The notes: a model not told the origin generated them from the letters alone. A stretch of 64,000 nt of DNA from Clitoria ternatea (GCA_037962975.1 CM075673.1:154834667-154898666); one strand, 5' to 3'; numbered from the stretch's first letter, positions 1 to 13,344 are shown. Made by a program: numbers and translations.

Positions 1-1247
1 TTGTCCATCTCCCATGAGGTGAGTACCTGCCATAAAGCATCAACTTTTTTCATTATCAACATCTATAAATTGGGAAAAGTGAGCCACATCCTATAAATGG
101 TTAAGCTCCCAAGATTTTGATGTAACTGCACATTTGCTGGCCACAGAGACAGCAGCACAGGTAAAGAGACAACTAGTTTGGCATCACGTACCTTGCCAGA
201 AAAGTGTCACTTCTTGAATCATAGCAAAGTTGAGCATCATAACATGAGAGCATGAACCCAGCATGGCCATTCTGAAAAATTAAAGTGTGAAACAATTGCA
301 CAAGAATCCCAAAAAGAAGAATCCTATTTGCAGAATATTTTAGTTGGTTTTTTTTTTTATCGTTAAGATTTGTTTTTTATCTTTTAAAATAACAATAAAG
401 AAGGGAGATAAGCTTCAGGAGGAAGCCAGGGAACTAAGGTTCCCCCTAGCTCCCGACAATTTATATCTATACCATGCACCAATTAGCCTTGGCCTCACAG
501 GACTATCATTGAGATTAACATAACTAGATAAGCATTCCTATTAGAAAGTCATAAATCAGATTATTTGCAACCAATTACCTCACGGTTATAGACTTGAGCT
601 GGGAACCAAAACTTGCCACTCTCAAGAGACAGATATAGAGCCACAACTGAATCTTCTGGTAATGAGAAACTTGACTCTGTTGTGCTATTTTCTGATTTTG
701 ATTTAATCCAAAGGAAGGGGCGAAAACCATGAAGGAAAGCAAATATTCCTTTTTGATTGTGCAGGTTGGAGACCTTTTCTCTTTTTCTGGAAGCTACATG
801 GCATTTCCATTGCCTATAAGCAGCACCACCAAACACTTTACCCCATTTCCTCTCCATGTGGTTCTTCCACAAATGATCACTTAGACATCTATCCCTGAGA
901 GATGTGCACACTGTTGCCATACTGCATAATTCCGCCGGTGAAAGGTGCTCAAGGACACACTCAAGTGGCAAACCAGGCAAATCCAAGAGGGAAACCTTCC
1001 CTTCCTCTTCACCATTCTCCACTTTAGACACCAAACTCTTCTTTCTCAACAGCATACCAAAACAAAACTGGAAAAAGCTACATGGGTTGGTCCCTTTCCT
1101 GAGCCTAGAAACTAGCCAACTTGACAGACTCCCCAAGAACCCAGTTGACACAAGTTTGGTCCCGTTCCCCCTTGATGAGAAAGGCTTACTTGTAAAGGAC
1201 TTGGAAAGGATGAGAAAGGAGACAAAAGATATAAGGAAGTAAAGCAT
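1..1247 (-). CDS. F-box protein, first three exons (partial at the left edge)
   Basis: Host gene on the minus strand, read as exon 1 at 1247-579 (223 codons), exon 2 at 271-192 and exon 3 from 26 off the window edge. Junctions are canonical: GAG|GTAATT at 579/578, TTTTTCAG|AAT before 271, CAAG|GTACGT at 192/191 and GGCAG|GTAC before 26, and the frame is kept across both introns. Residues 1-20 are hydrophobic (MLYFLISFVSFLIL...), like a signal anchor. Residues 86-135 form an F-box (LPLECVLEHLSPAELCSMATV, then SDHLWKNHMERKWG). After it, exons 1-3 continue with a conserved FWFPAQVYNRE / NGHAGFMLSCYDAQ / YSPHGRW stretch that I recognise from plant F-box proteins of the At2g26850/At2g32560 type. 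F-box proteins act as substrate adaptors in SCF ubiquitin ligases; the substrate is unknown. The C-terminus lies outside the window. The only convincing host gene here. Confidence 0.9.
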
Positions 1248-1654
1248 TGTAATTGGAGGTTTTTATTTTCTATATATATCAAATAAAGGGTCTAAAGTTC
1301 TAACTGAGTTTGGCTGAAAGAGCAACAAGGGTGAAACTCATACCAAATGATTCTCTATGAGAAAGAAACAAGATCCACCAATGGAAGAGGAGTGTGGTGA
1401 TTTAGCCAAACAAATGGTTTTTGTCTATCTCAGTGTCTTAATGCAAAATGTTTTCAGACAGGGACTTATGTAAACTGCACAACCGACAAGCTCTCACAGC
1501 TGGTTAGTTAAAGCACTTTTCCACATTGAACACAAAACAAACACCAAGGATGCTCCTTAAATATATGTGTTAGAATCTACATACAGTGAATTCGCACAAA
1601 GGAGAGAGACAACATGTACAGGCAGTGGGAGGCAGCTGTTCAGTGATTGATGGA

Positions 1655-1712
1655 GAGGATCTTGAGAGGGTGAGGAGAGAGGGGTGGCATAGCAAAGCAT
1701 TATATATATATT
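1655..1712 (-). promoter_or_regulatory. Likely TATA box and start region of the F-box gene
   Basis: On the minus strand a TATATATATAAT stretch near 1700-1710 is followed by pyrimidine-rich sequence (CACCCCTCTCTCCTCACCCTCTC), a typical plant transcription start and leader. It would give a 5' UTR of roughly 400 bases, possibly with an intron, before the ATG at 1247. The position is inferred from composition only. Confidence 0.45.
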
Positions 1713-2406
1713 TGATTAGATTACAGCCAACAATGATGTCATGACACCAAAAAGAACACGGTGGATCAAAACTTGAAAAAACCCAATGGAGCCTGTTTAA
1801 TCACATGATTCTGGGAATAGCATGCTGAAAACTAAGGAGATTGAAGGAAATATCAACCACGTGGGATGAGTTAGGCAACAATAATTGCACAAAATGCATA
1901 CACACTGATCATTTCAAAATTGAAACAACAAAAGGTTAGCACAAACAACTATTTACAGTTATAAATAAAAAAAATAAAGTAAAAGACTAAAATGCAACTT
2001 AGATGAGTATAACTCTGGCAATGCAAACTGTTATTGTAAGAAGAATCTAATTCTACTGATAACACATAATGATATTATGTAAAGAAATTGTTACAATTCT
2101 TATTGAATTGGTCTAGATTGGGGTATGTAGTTTGGTATGATGACCGGTCCTAAGAAAAGCAAGACGGTGTATCTTCCTATTAGGTTGTTTTGTACAAGTC
2201 AACTATAATCCGTCTGTAACGAGAGAATGACTCGTACGATATTAAATCATGGTCTCATACACATTGCTGTAAGCCGGTATTAAGTCATAATCTTACAAGA
2301 GATGTGGGTCATGCATTATAGTTTCATGCCAAATTACTATTTTACCTGTAGACCAGTATTTATGAAACACAAACTAGGGTGCCTTTAATTTATGTAAAGT
2401 CTCAAG

Positions 2407-2436
2407 TTTTTTTTTTATTATTATTATTATTATTTT
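2407..2436. repeat. (T)n(ATT)n microsatellite
   Basis: A run of about ten T is followed by six or seven ATT units. Confidence 0.9.
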
Positions 2437-3877
2437 AATGACAAGTTCCATTGTGGATGAGTGTGTGTCTTTATGGTGTGGTTGAGTAAAGAAGAGAAGA
2501 AAGGGACTAATATCTGAAAATGAATGATGGGTTTTGAGGGGTTTAATGAAATGCAGAGGTGGGTGTGTGTTAATGTGATTTGTTGTCACAAGGTTGCCAT
2601 AAAAGTCTACCTGTTCCTTTGCCTAACTTCCACCAAACTAAAGTACTCTCCACCCAAAAGACACAGACAAGGGATTATCAATCAGACCCTACTCGAGAAC
2701 CAAATTTGTGTCCTTCAATTGATTAGGACCTCATAAATTCAATCATATTTATTGCTATGTTGGCAGAAAGGACACGGGGCCTCTTTCTCTGCATTGTTGT
2801 AATGTGATATTTCCAATGTCCTTAAACTTTGTTCTCCCTGCATTAATAATTATCTTAAGACCATGTAAAATGGTTTGAGAAATAGTAGGATATTTATAAT
2901 CATTTGAAGGTTTGATACTAAATGCAATGTGATTTAAATGTTTCATCTCATAAGCATTTACAAAAAGAAATTAGAGTATTTATTACATAATTTTTTAGTT
3001 TATCTGTAAATGTTTAATTTTTTATATTTGTGTAATTAATATTTAATAGTAAAATTTAACTTTAAATAAAGATAAATTTTAAAAAATAAAATTACCTTTT
3101 ATAATATTAAGATAATATTTACTCTTATAAAACTATGTGTTATTATAAATAGAGACTTATAATATAAATCGGAAGGATTAATTCATAACATTAAATTTTT
3201 ATATTTTTAATTTTTAATTCCTTAGTATTGTTTTTCAGACACTGGTAAAAAGAATAATTAGTAAAATTTCATCTATAATACTACAGTCTACGGTGTTTGT
3301 TTGTTTGTTTTGGTATGGCTCCAAAAATATTGAATATACATTCTTAAATATTTTTAATTACACAAGATATAAACATTAAATTAATTTTTTTATTTTGTAT
3401 AATGAGTGAGTTAATTTTCTCGAAAATTATTCTATTTCGTTTGCCTACTCAGTGTTTCTAGTTCATCAGCTGTAAATTATCGATTATATATGTCCTACGA
3501 AAATTGTTTATTATTAGAAGATTTCCATACGATATATAAGGTGCAAAATAATATTTGCATAATTTAAAAGTTCACGCACATATAAAAATAATAATAAGAA
3601 TCAACATACACACATTTTTTTATATATATTAAAAAGAATATTAAAAATTGTAATAAATGTGGTTTCAAGACAATGATCATTAAAAGATTTACTGTATCAG
3701 TTACACATTTTAAATCAATTACGTAGATAATGACTTAATCACCGACTAAATAAAGTGATAATGCTATATCATAAAAAATTTAAAATACATTAATCCCGAA
3801 CGCACTACCTTATACATATCACTACAATTACAAAAGAAGACAAAAATATTTACTGACCGTTTTATTTGTCATAGGGT

Positions 3878-3953
3878 AGTGTGTGTGTCTATATATATAT
3901 ATATGTGTGTGCGCGCGCGCGTGTATGTGCGCGCGTGTGTATGTGCGCGCGCT
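3878..3953. repeat. Compound (TG)n(TA)n(TG)n(CG)n microsatellite
   Basis: Alternating purine-pyrimidine tract of about 75 bases: GT repeats, then AT repeats, then mixed GT and GC repeats including GCGCGCGCGC. Such tracts can adopt left-handed DNA. The short ORF reading through it is a product of the repeat. Confidence 0.95.
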
Positions 3954-4265
3954 CTCCGGACGCAAGGGACCCTAAGTGTACCCTTTCACGGTTGATACTA
4001 TCTGACAGGTTTGAGCCTAGAGTCATCTATTCCTTCTTACTTAGTTTATTGTATAAATACGGTTTATAGACTTTTATTGTAAATTAAGTGGTACATTTGA
4101 GCTAATAAATTTTAATTCCTAGATAATATTTTTAAGGTTTTTTATGTACTTTAATTTAGTGTGAACAATATGATCCTTAAATTGTTAGTAAAATATATTT
4201 TTGTTAAAAAAGAATACCAATACTAATAATAGCTAACAATATATATTAGCAAATAGATTTTTTTT

Positions 4266-5836
4266 GGTTAAAATACCTTTTTAGCTCTTCAAAAGTCTAG
4301 GGTATAGGAAAAAGCCCCTATGAAATTTGCCATAGGATTTTGGTCCTGATAAAATTTTAGGTTATGTGAAATCAAGGAAGCCTGACTTTTTGCTGAGGTG
4401 GCTAATGCATGGCCCACTTCAATAGTGAAAAGTGAAGGATGACGTGGCTAAAATTAGCTAAATATCTGTTTAAATAATTAAGTAAGTTATTAGCCTTGTT
4501 AATTATAATTAATAAATTAAATATTAATTAAAAGAAAAAGAAAGAAAATAAGAAAAGAGGGGATAGAGAGAAGCAGAAAAGAAACGGCAAAGAGGAGGGG
4601 AGAGAGATAAAATTCGAAAGTGAGAGAGAGAGGAGAGAGCAAATCGGCGACAGAGGATGAAGGAGGACGAACGACGGTCGACCAGGGGCGATGCTTGGTG
4701 GCCTGACGCACGAGACCGGTCGGCGAGCCTCGAATCTAGTATAGTCGGCGTCGAGCTTCGCGGAGGAGGAGATGACCGGCGAGCAGCGGTCTAGGCATGG
4801 AGTTCTGGCGGGATCGCGTGGTCGGGGTTCCAGGTGGTCTGATCCGGGTCGGCATTGGGAGATTGGCGTCAGGGGTTGTCGATTGCGGAGGAGGAGCTCG
4901 CGGTTGGGGTTCTGCTCGGACTCACAAAGGTCGACGACGGCGAGCGCGGCAGTGACGGTCTCCGGCAGCTGTCCTTCTTCTTCTTGCTATTTTCTTTTCT
5001 TTGATTGTGTTTGTGTTTTTTGTGGAAGATAGTGAAGATGATTTTGGTGTGATGATTTTTTCTGGTTTTAGTGTATTGGTTTTTGATTTTGTTGGGGAAG
5101 GTGATGATGTTCTTGCTGTTTTTTGAATCAATGAAGAAGAAGATTGGTTTCTTGTGGTTGTTAACAGTGATAAGGAGGATAAAGATGAGAGGATGAGGTT
5201 CTCTGTTTTTGTTTTTTTTTCTTTTGATTTGATGAAGAGGGTTAAGATGAGGTGAAGTTACTGGTGATGGTTTTTTTTATGTTAAATTGGTGAGGTTCTC
5301 TCCTTTTTATTTTTCATTTTACTGTTGTTTTTCATTTTGCTGTTTGATTATTTGTTGTTGGGATTTTTGATTTGGGTGAATAAAAAAGGAATGAAGATGA
5401 AATGATGATGATTTTGGTTCTGTGGTTTTGTGTATTAGTTTGATGATGAGTTGAAGAGGGTTAAGAAGATGGGATATGATGATGATGAGTTGAAGTTGCT
5501 AGTAATGGTGTTTTTGATTTGATAATGAACATGAGATTGTGAAGTTGCTGTTAATGGTGTTCCCTCGATTTTCTTTTAATATTTAATCTGTTAATTATAA
5601 TTAACAATGCTATTAACTTACTTAATTATTTAAACAGATGTTTAGCTAATTTTAGCCACGTCATCCTCCACGTTTCACTATTAAAGTGGGCCATGCATTA
5701 GCCACCTCAGTAAAAAGTCAGGCTTCCTTGATTTCTCATAACCTAAAATTTTATCAGGGCCAAAATCCTAGGGCAAATTTCATAGGGTTTTTTCCTATAC
5801 CCTAGACTTTTAAAGGGCTAAAAAGGCATTTTAACC
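4266..5836. mobile_element. Non-autonomous Mutator-like element (MULE) with long terminal inverted repeats
   Basis: The ends are inverted copies of about 260-270 bases: 4266 to about 4533, and about 5567 to 5836 on the opposite strand. Both begin GGTTAAAATRCCTTTTTAGC. The element is flanked by a perfect 10-base duplication, GATTTTTTTT, at 4256-4265 and 5837-5846. Long TIRs plus a 9-11-base duplication are hallmarks of Mutator-like elements. No transposase is present, so it would need a helper element. The interior is described separately. Confidence 0.85.
4570..5032 (+). other. GC-rich payload inside the MULE, possible captured gene fragment
   Basis: Between the AT-rich TIRs lies a block (most marked at 4640-4970) of high GC content, rich in CGGCG and GAGGAGGAG. 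It holds an 86-codon ORF at 4772-5032 beginning MTGEQRSRHG, rich in Arg, Ser and Gly. Composition unlike the surroundings inside a MULE suggests a Pack-MULE that captured a genomic piece. I do not recognise the product, and the ORF may not be translated. From 5033 to 5566 the interior is low-complexity GAT/GTT-rich DNA with diffuse repeats. Confidence 0.45.
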
Positions 5837-5846
5837 GATTTTTTTT

Positions 5847-7181
5847 CTATAGTGTATGCATGTTAACCGACTGAATCTTGAGGAGGGTTATAAGGTTCTC
5901 CAGATATTTACAAAACAATGATTGATAACAAAACTAAAATTATGCATAGATATATCGTCGGATTTGATATAATTAAATAGCATTATCACTTGATGAATGG
6001 AGTTATATGCAGTGTAAACAAATGACATCATTAAAATAGGTGACAGACATTATCAAATAGGATCAGATTAAAAATAAAGGGGAAATAGAAAAATAATTAT
6101 TAAAAGATAGTAATTTTATTTAATATGATAAAAGAGCTACAATATATAAGATAAAATATATAATATTTTAGAATACTTAATGAGTTATATTTTAATTGGG
6201 TCTAATGTATTTTTAATATTTATTTTTTTATCATTCTTATCCCTTAAACAAACACCTTGTCTTCAATGTGTAAAATATGATAAAGATTACATTAATATTT
6301 AAAAGCATAAAATTAAAAGATCATATCTTTTAAATTGTCTCCAAAATCTAAATAGTAAGAGGAATTGGTAAAAGCAACTCGTGAGATGAATTTGGGCTTG
6401 TGCCTAGTAAAGATTATTGTTGGAGAATTTGAGAAATTAGATGACTTTTGAGAAAACATTGGACAGTGAGGATTTAATGGAAAAAACATGACATAATGGT
6501 GGTACGGGTTGAGGTTGAATATGAGGTATTGGTGAGTGAATGGATTTTTTGGTTGGTATAGATTGATTAAAAATGGTATTCTAAGAATTGTTTGATAGGA
6601 TAAAAGTGTAAGTAAAAATAAGAGTAAACTTAGGCAAAATTTTGGCATAGTTTATGCGTGATTGGAGGCTAAAACAACTCAAAAGGTGTGGGCATGTGAT
6701 TTAAGGCTTAAGGCAAAATGGATAGTGTAGATGAAAAGTGAGAAGAGGCGTGTAAATCTAACGGTAGAGAAGAATCAGCATGTGCAGAGTAGAGGAAAGT
6801 TGGAACCGATGCGAGGTGTAAAGGAAAGTTGGAACCAACTCGACATTTGGCCTAGATTGCGTATGAATTGGTCGTTGCAGATCCAATAGTTGACAAAATG
6901 CATCATTTGGAAAATGTTGGACAAATGGGTTATTTCCCTTATTTCCACGATTGAGAGAGACAAATGGTTCCTTTGATTAGAGAACAACTTTGTAGTTCTT
7001 CCATTGTGTTTGCCTCAAGGCTAGTGTGGCAGAAAAAGTTTATAGACTCTCAATCCATGACTGGGAGAAGGACATAGAAGCGTCATTCATTGGAGTGGAA
7101 GCAATAATCGGAGTCGGTTGAGGCTGGTTAACAGAGCAAGGGTAAAAATTGGAGTAAGGGGATAATGATTGTGGTTGCTGT
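5847..7181. other. Decayed repeat DNA, no gene recognised
   Basis: No ORF here has coding character. The minus-strand ORF at 6313-6648 starts with a hydrophobic run but resembles nothing I know. The segment appears to be part of an old element, because 6107-6240 matches sequence at 19985-20115. Confidence 0.5.
6107..6240 (+). mobile_element. LTR-like fragment, left of a homologous pair
   Basis: A stretch with AATATGATAAAA, CTACAATATATAAG, AATATTTTAGAATAC and GGTCTAATGTATTTTTAATATTTAT is repeated with mismatches at 19985-20115, in the same orientation. The pattern resembles a copia-type LTR fragment. Removing the younger insertions at 7182-9429 and 9540-19624 leaves the two copies only about 1.3 kb apart, so they may be remnants of one old element. 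Confidence 0.4.
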
Positions 7182-9429
7182 TGTGATGTCCCTCGATTAC
7201 CTGGACCCAAATCCTGATGTAAGTGTAATTAATCAACAAAAATACGAATAAATTTTTCGGGTTTAACTTCGTGAAACCAAAACCCTTATATCACGGACTA
7301 GCTTACAAGAACCTAGGTGTCACACATACAACAACAACAATAACAATAACAACAACAACAACAATAACAATAACAAAAACAACAACAACAATAATAACAA
7401 CAATAACAACAACAACAATTGTTGGATTGACAAACTAAACCTCAAAAGTAATACGCCAAGAAATAAGATAGCAATAGAAGAAGACGTGCACAAGGTGTCA
7501 TTCCCTTCCCATATATGATGATATGAGAAAAGGACCAAGAAATACAATCTCATCTTAACAACATATCCTTTCAAACACATAAATTTAGGATAGGAACCTT
7601 AAGCCATGGAAATAATAAAAGCATGAGAAATGTGCGCCAAAAAGGACCAAGGAGTAAAGTGGCAAAACCCTAAGCAAATGGAACATAGATGGGGCAAGAC
7701 AAAAGTATAAAACGCAAAAATCTATAATTTCTGATGTATCAACCACAATCACAATCATCATCAGTATCTCAATCTCAATCACTATATGCTAATGCATATG
7801 CATGTAGATCTGACTCTACAGATGGGATTAATACTCAAGTATTAAAAGTTTCTTAACTTACGTGAACGTTTTACAGGTATCAAACCGCTCACCCACTTGT
7901 AACATTAGTTACTCTCAATGACAGAGCTAAATCAACAATGGTGTTACGGGCCAGCCTTGAGTCCCACTCAAAGGCGTCCGTGGAATCCAAAGAAACCACC
8001 ACAGGGTCTATGTCTATCCAAAGGTCTCCCTCCCATCTAGGCTGGCATCACAGGCTCCATGCAGTCTTGTGTACGTCTTTATGCAAATGTTATGCACAAC
8101 CATCAATTATAATCAATTCTCATTATTAATTAAGTCATCCCAAGCTTATTAACATCATCAATACCATGATTCATCATAGTTGCTCAATTCAATCAACTTC
8201 ATCATTGACGATAATACATATACCAATCTAATGGAAATTCACACATATTAGGAATCATTAATCCTTAAGGACAATCATTCACATTCTCAATTCATATCAT
8301 CTATTATTGTTAACAACATATTCATAAATGGAAACCTCATATCTAACATTCAATAACCAACATCAAGTATCATATTCATAAATTTGCAACCTCATGCAAA
8401 TATTAATCATAGTCATTGACTCAACATCAATATATATGAATGGAACCCATTACATACCAATCATTATCAACATCATTTTATACAATAATCAACAGTGAAG
8501 GGATGATTTGCTATCACAAGCACATAATCATCGTTCCATCACATACATCAACCAATTCATTATGAACAATTATAAACCCATCTCTTATCCGTTCATAACT
8601 CATACATTTAAAATATATAATACTCTCCCTGTTTGGAATCAACAATTCCAAATCAAACTTGCATTTTGGTATCGTTTCGAAAGTGAACCTATATCAAAAA
8701 CATAATCGAAACTCTCCGAAAACTTAATTGTTCATTAGTTTCAACCAATTTAACTAATTTCTAACCATTTGGAAACCTAAAACCTTAGTAATAACAATAA
8801 TTTTATTAAACGACAAGAGTTTAGAGTTTTTGACTTACTGAACAATCACCGACAGTTTCTGAAATTAATTCCGCAAAGCTCCGACGCAACCCACACTTTA
8901 AAGTAAGTTCTAAAATACCTTATAGTCATGGAATTGAAGGGATTAAATATTGGAACCAAAAAATTTTATCAATTTCAAGAATGGGTTCAAGAACCTTTAC
9001 CTTATTAGATCGAAAAATAAGAAACCAATCTTGCCCTAGCTTTGCCCACTAACACATGAAGAAGGAGGAGATGGAGAGACCTTGATTCTTAGTCTTGATT
9101 GAATTGAAAAGAAGTAGGAAGGAGCGGGTAAGGATGATGGTGTCGGGTGGAGGAGGAGAAGTGAAGGAGATGCTTTCTTTCTTTTCTTTCTTGCACATGA
9201 ATGAGAGGGTGAAAGTGAGAAGGAAATTTAATTTAAGTCATTAAGGGTCAAACGGTCTTTTTGCTCGCGCGGTTAATTTCTGAAACTAATATGATTACTT
9301 TAGATTACCTAAAACTTAACCAGATTAATTCTAAAAATTAACATACCTCATCCTGATTAAAATTAACATTACTAATTACTTATTTGATCAATTAAAAATT
9401 AACCAATAATTAAAAATTGAGATGTTACA
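7182..9429 (-). mobile_element. Solo LTR of a Ty3/gypsy-type element
   Basis: It starts TGTGATGTCCC and ends GAGATGTTACA, that is TG...CA with short inverted termini. The flanking pentamers are GCTGT (7177-7181) and ACTGT (9430-9434), a duplication with one mismatch. There is no internal domain or second copy nearby. Orientation is inferred from related LTRs, which read TGTAACATC at their 5' end. It contains a (CAA)n tract near the left end. Confidence 0.65.
7326..7428. repeat. (CAA)n/(TAA)n microsatellite
   Basis: About 100 bases of CAA units interspersed with TAA. The opposite strand reads as a poly-leucine ORF (7320-7580), which is not a gene. Confidence 0.95.
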
Positions 9430-9539
9430 ACTGTGAATAGGAAAATGTTTGGGGTTATGTGTGGATCTGATAAAAATGTGGGTAAAATGTCTGAGGTGGT
9501 TGAAAATGGTGAGGTTACTGATAATGGTTGGGGAAAAAG

Positions 9540-11970
9540 TGTAACACCCCCTTATATACACGAGATATATATGTATTCTTCTTACTTTTAAAAAAAAAAC
9601 TTTTAGAAAGATATACATATTTATCACTCTTTATCTCGTGTATACAAGGACGTATATACATCTGATTTCCTTTGAATATTGAAAGTAAAAAAAAATTGTC
9701 TTTCAATATTTGTCCATAATGACAAAATAATTTATAGAAATCATAAGTGATAAATCATTACAATATTATATCCGAATGAAAGAGTTTATCAAAGTTTAAC
9801 CTTTACCTTGTTACAATTATCTACTTGATATTGTAATAAGGCAAAATAAAACTAAACTATACCTCTACTACAAATGTGAACAATCATTTCCTAGTCCTTG
9901 AACCATCGAGTTTTGAATCCTACTCTTGTCATATCTCTTCATCTAATCGATTGAGAATGAGACCACTTTATCCTCTTGTAATTATATATCCTTCCATCTT
10001 GGACTGCTAGCTATATATCATATAACATATATTTTGGACACAAAAATTCAAACAAGAAGGAGTGAGAAACAAAATATAATATATTACAGATAAGACATAA
10101 GCATAAGGGTTTTCACAAACTAATATAGTAATATCAGTCATAATCTCATATACAATCAATTATGAATATAGGGTTTCCACATACATAACACTTATATTTT
10201 CATTCATAACCATCCATATAGAATGTCACAATTACATGAATGTTATGTAATGCTTATGCTACTGTCTCATTCAGTTTATGCATGTGGGCCCTTAAAGTTT
10301 TAGTTTGCACTGGGCCAACCAGGAGTTTACACTGTTTCATAAATTCTGGATAATAATAACATAAATGCCTTCATGGCATATGAACAGCTCAACTGGCGTG
10401 GAAACACTTAGAGACTAGTCAGACTGAGAAAGTTTTTATTGTGAAAGTACCCGACACTAGGGAGCGACCCCAGGTCACCTGAAGCACCCTTTCACACTCT
10501 CTCATCCCAAGGCTCGCAATTAAGCCTCCTCTAATGTATCCTCGGTTTCTATAATCCGTCCCCAGGCAATATCACATCTCAATTCTCTTTAATGATTCAT
10601 GATGCATGAACTACTCGCATATTTAGTTGGTTAAGGCTTTTAGAAACTCAATTATTAAATACCATAAAGGTTCACAAAATCATCACAATAAACTGTACAT
10701 TTCCATAAGTTCTTCTTTGAACTTCTGTTATACTGAAATAATTTAGTACAGTTTTCAAATTCAGATCTTACCAAAATTGAGTTTCCAAGCCTTAAATATC
10801 TCAAAGCTTTCTCTTAAAAACCTTCATATATTTACATAATCTTTCTCAATTTAAATCTTAACTAGATTGAGTTTTTGAAATCTCCACAAAATATTCTTTA
10901 GTTATTTCGTTGGGGAAAACCAAAATAATTTACTTTAAACTTCTAATTTCTAAAGAAAATAATTTAAAATCATTAACTAAGAATACTTAAAACTATAAAA
11001 ATTTTCTTTAATTCAATAATTAATTATCTCAACCTCTGATTTTCATAAAATAGCTTCTTTCTAATACTAGATTTTATTATTGAGATTAAAAATAAAGTTA
11101 ATAAAAATTATTTATAAGAAGAAATAAAAAACTAAAATAATTACAAAATACTTTCTCTTGGAATAAAAATTTAAAGAGTAAGGTAAGAAAATTCTTACTG
11201 AGTTTTAACTTTCCGTCATGCTTGCTATATGCTCAAACTTCATATCACAAGATCATCAATCATTCATCAACCACAATCAAGTATAGTAATCTCATCAATC
11301 ACAATCAAATATCATCAATCATAATTGAATATTATTAATCACAGTCTAATATTATAAATCACAATATCATTAATCGAAATCAAATATAATTAATTATAAT
11401 CAAGTCAAATCAACTAAATATCGCTTATAAATATAATTCAAATTTTTAATGGTTATTTAAATTAGTAGATTTGATTTTGAGTCCTTATAGTCCATTCCTC
11501 GCACAGGTCTATATAAGTCCATATATCCAGTCTTCGCATAGGTATAGTTCAGTCTAGACAGGTCATAATATTCCAAGTCCTTGCATAGGTTTAGTTCGAT
11601 CCATATAGGATATAAAAATCCAAGTCCTTGCATAGGTTTAGTTCAGTCCGTATAAGTTATAATAATTCAGATCTATGTATAGATATTTCAGAATAAGTTA
11701 CACAGTATATTAAATTTATTATAAATTTTAAGTTGAGAAGTTATTACTTTATAATAATATTATTAAATTTAAAAGGAGTAAGGGACTCCTCCCTTTATTC
11801 TTATGTCTTTCATATTATATTTTTATCTCACTCCCCCTTACCTCTTGTATACCGATTCGTTATTGAAAATCCATGCGCGCCTCGTCTCCGAGTTCTAAAA
11901 CATACCAATTTCATTTTAATATAATTACAAGATGAAAATTAAGATTACAACTTAAAATAAAAAAATGGTA

Positions 11971-12004
<34 letters not shown>

Positions 12005-13344
12005 AAATCGTAAATAGTAACAGTAAATAGTAAAACGTGAATAGTAATAGTAAATAGTAAAACGTGAATAGTAACAGTAAATAGTAAATCGTGAATAGTA
12101 ATAGTAAATAGTAACAGTAAATAGTAATTTACTATTTGAATAGTAATTTACTATTGAAATAGTAATTTACTATTGAAATAGTGTTTACTATGCAGAATAG
12201 TAACTTAAAATAATATTATTTCCAGTATAATAACAGATTTCTAAAAACGATATAAAAATAACCCAAAAAATATAAAAGAGAAGTATTCTTACCTTAGGAT
12301 TTTGGCAGAACCTTCTCTCCAAAAACTTTTCTTCTCTCTCTCACTTCCACCACTATCTCACTAGCACTACTATATTAAGAAAACTTAATCTGAAATTGTG
12401 AATTCTAAAGAAGAAATCCTTCGGTATTTATAGGAAAAAAATTTACTATGCATTCCATTATTTTAATATAAAAGTACTATGCATTTTTGAATTTTTTATT
12501 CCAGGTTACTGTGCATCTTTTGAAAATTTCATACATGCACAGTAATTTGCATAGTAATTGTCGGCAAAATTATTAAGTCAAATAGTAACCCTTCACTCGG
12601 TATATTTTAAATATTCAAAATGAGTCCTTTTTGAAATTTAGCGATATTATATCAGTCCTCACTAATTTTATAATAAGTAATATAAAGCTGAAATTTTAAA
12701 AATCTAAAATTTTCTGTTAATAAAAATTTATTGATACGTTTCTAATTTTTTAACGATTAGAAAAAATCAAGATTTTTCTCAAACCGATAATTTTTAGATA
12801 AGTCTACTTGAAATGGATTTTAGAAAATTTTCTTATAATTTAACTTTACATTCTTGTAAATATTTTTAATTTTAAGCAACTTTATATGAATTTAAAATTA
12901 TTTAAAATATATTATTTTATTAAAATAATTCAAAATTTTCAAAAAATTCCAGAAAATCATAAATATTATGTAGATCAAAAAGTTTAAAAGAACCATAGTC
13001 TAATTCCTTCAAAATTTTATTTTAAAATTCTAATAAGAGTTAAATCTTAAATATGTAAAAAAAATAAAAATATAACAACATAAAATAAAAATGGTGAATA
13101 ACAAAGATATTAAAAATTCTTAATATAATTTTCTTAATTAGTGAATACTAATTAAGTCACTTTAAAATTCTCATTCAAAAATATTTTCATTTTATTATTA
13201 TTATTATTAAAAAAAACAAATAATAAAAATATAAATACCAAAATTTTAAAAAAATGATAATAATAAACTAACTTATAGTAAGTATTTCTCAAGAAATATA
13301 TATTAATATCTATTTCCTATTTGTGATAAAAATAGGATGTTACA
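9540..13344 (-). repeat. LARD 3' LTR (left copy)
   Basis: On the plus strand it begins TGTAACACCCCC and ends GGATGTTACA. It contains a degenerate AATAGTA/AATAGTGA array at 11968-12190. On the minus strand a TATAAATA box lies at the position equivalent to 18705-18712. It differs from the right copy at about five bases seen by eye, plus one 7-base repeat unit and one A. Confidence 0.92.

Larger units (their letters stand above)
1713..4255. other. AT-rich intergenic DNA without a recognisable gene
   Basis: No ORF here has coding character, and none begins with a plausible promoter or resembles a known protein. The only clear structures are two simple repeats, listed separately. Confidence 0.6.

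Noticed and set aside
904..1242. 112-codon plus-strand ORF
   Set aside because: It is the antisense shadow of F-box exon 1, which has family similarity and matching splice sites.
6313..6648. 111-codon minus-strand ORF with a hydrophobic start
   Set aside because: No recognisable motif, no promoter, and it lies in decayed repeat DNA.
7320..7580. Poly-leucine ORF
   Set aside because: Translation of a (CAA)n microsatellite inside a solo LTR.
11733..11924. 63-codon ORF repeated identically at 18005-18196
   Set aside because: The repetition comes from the two LARD LTRs; composition and position give no sign of coding.
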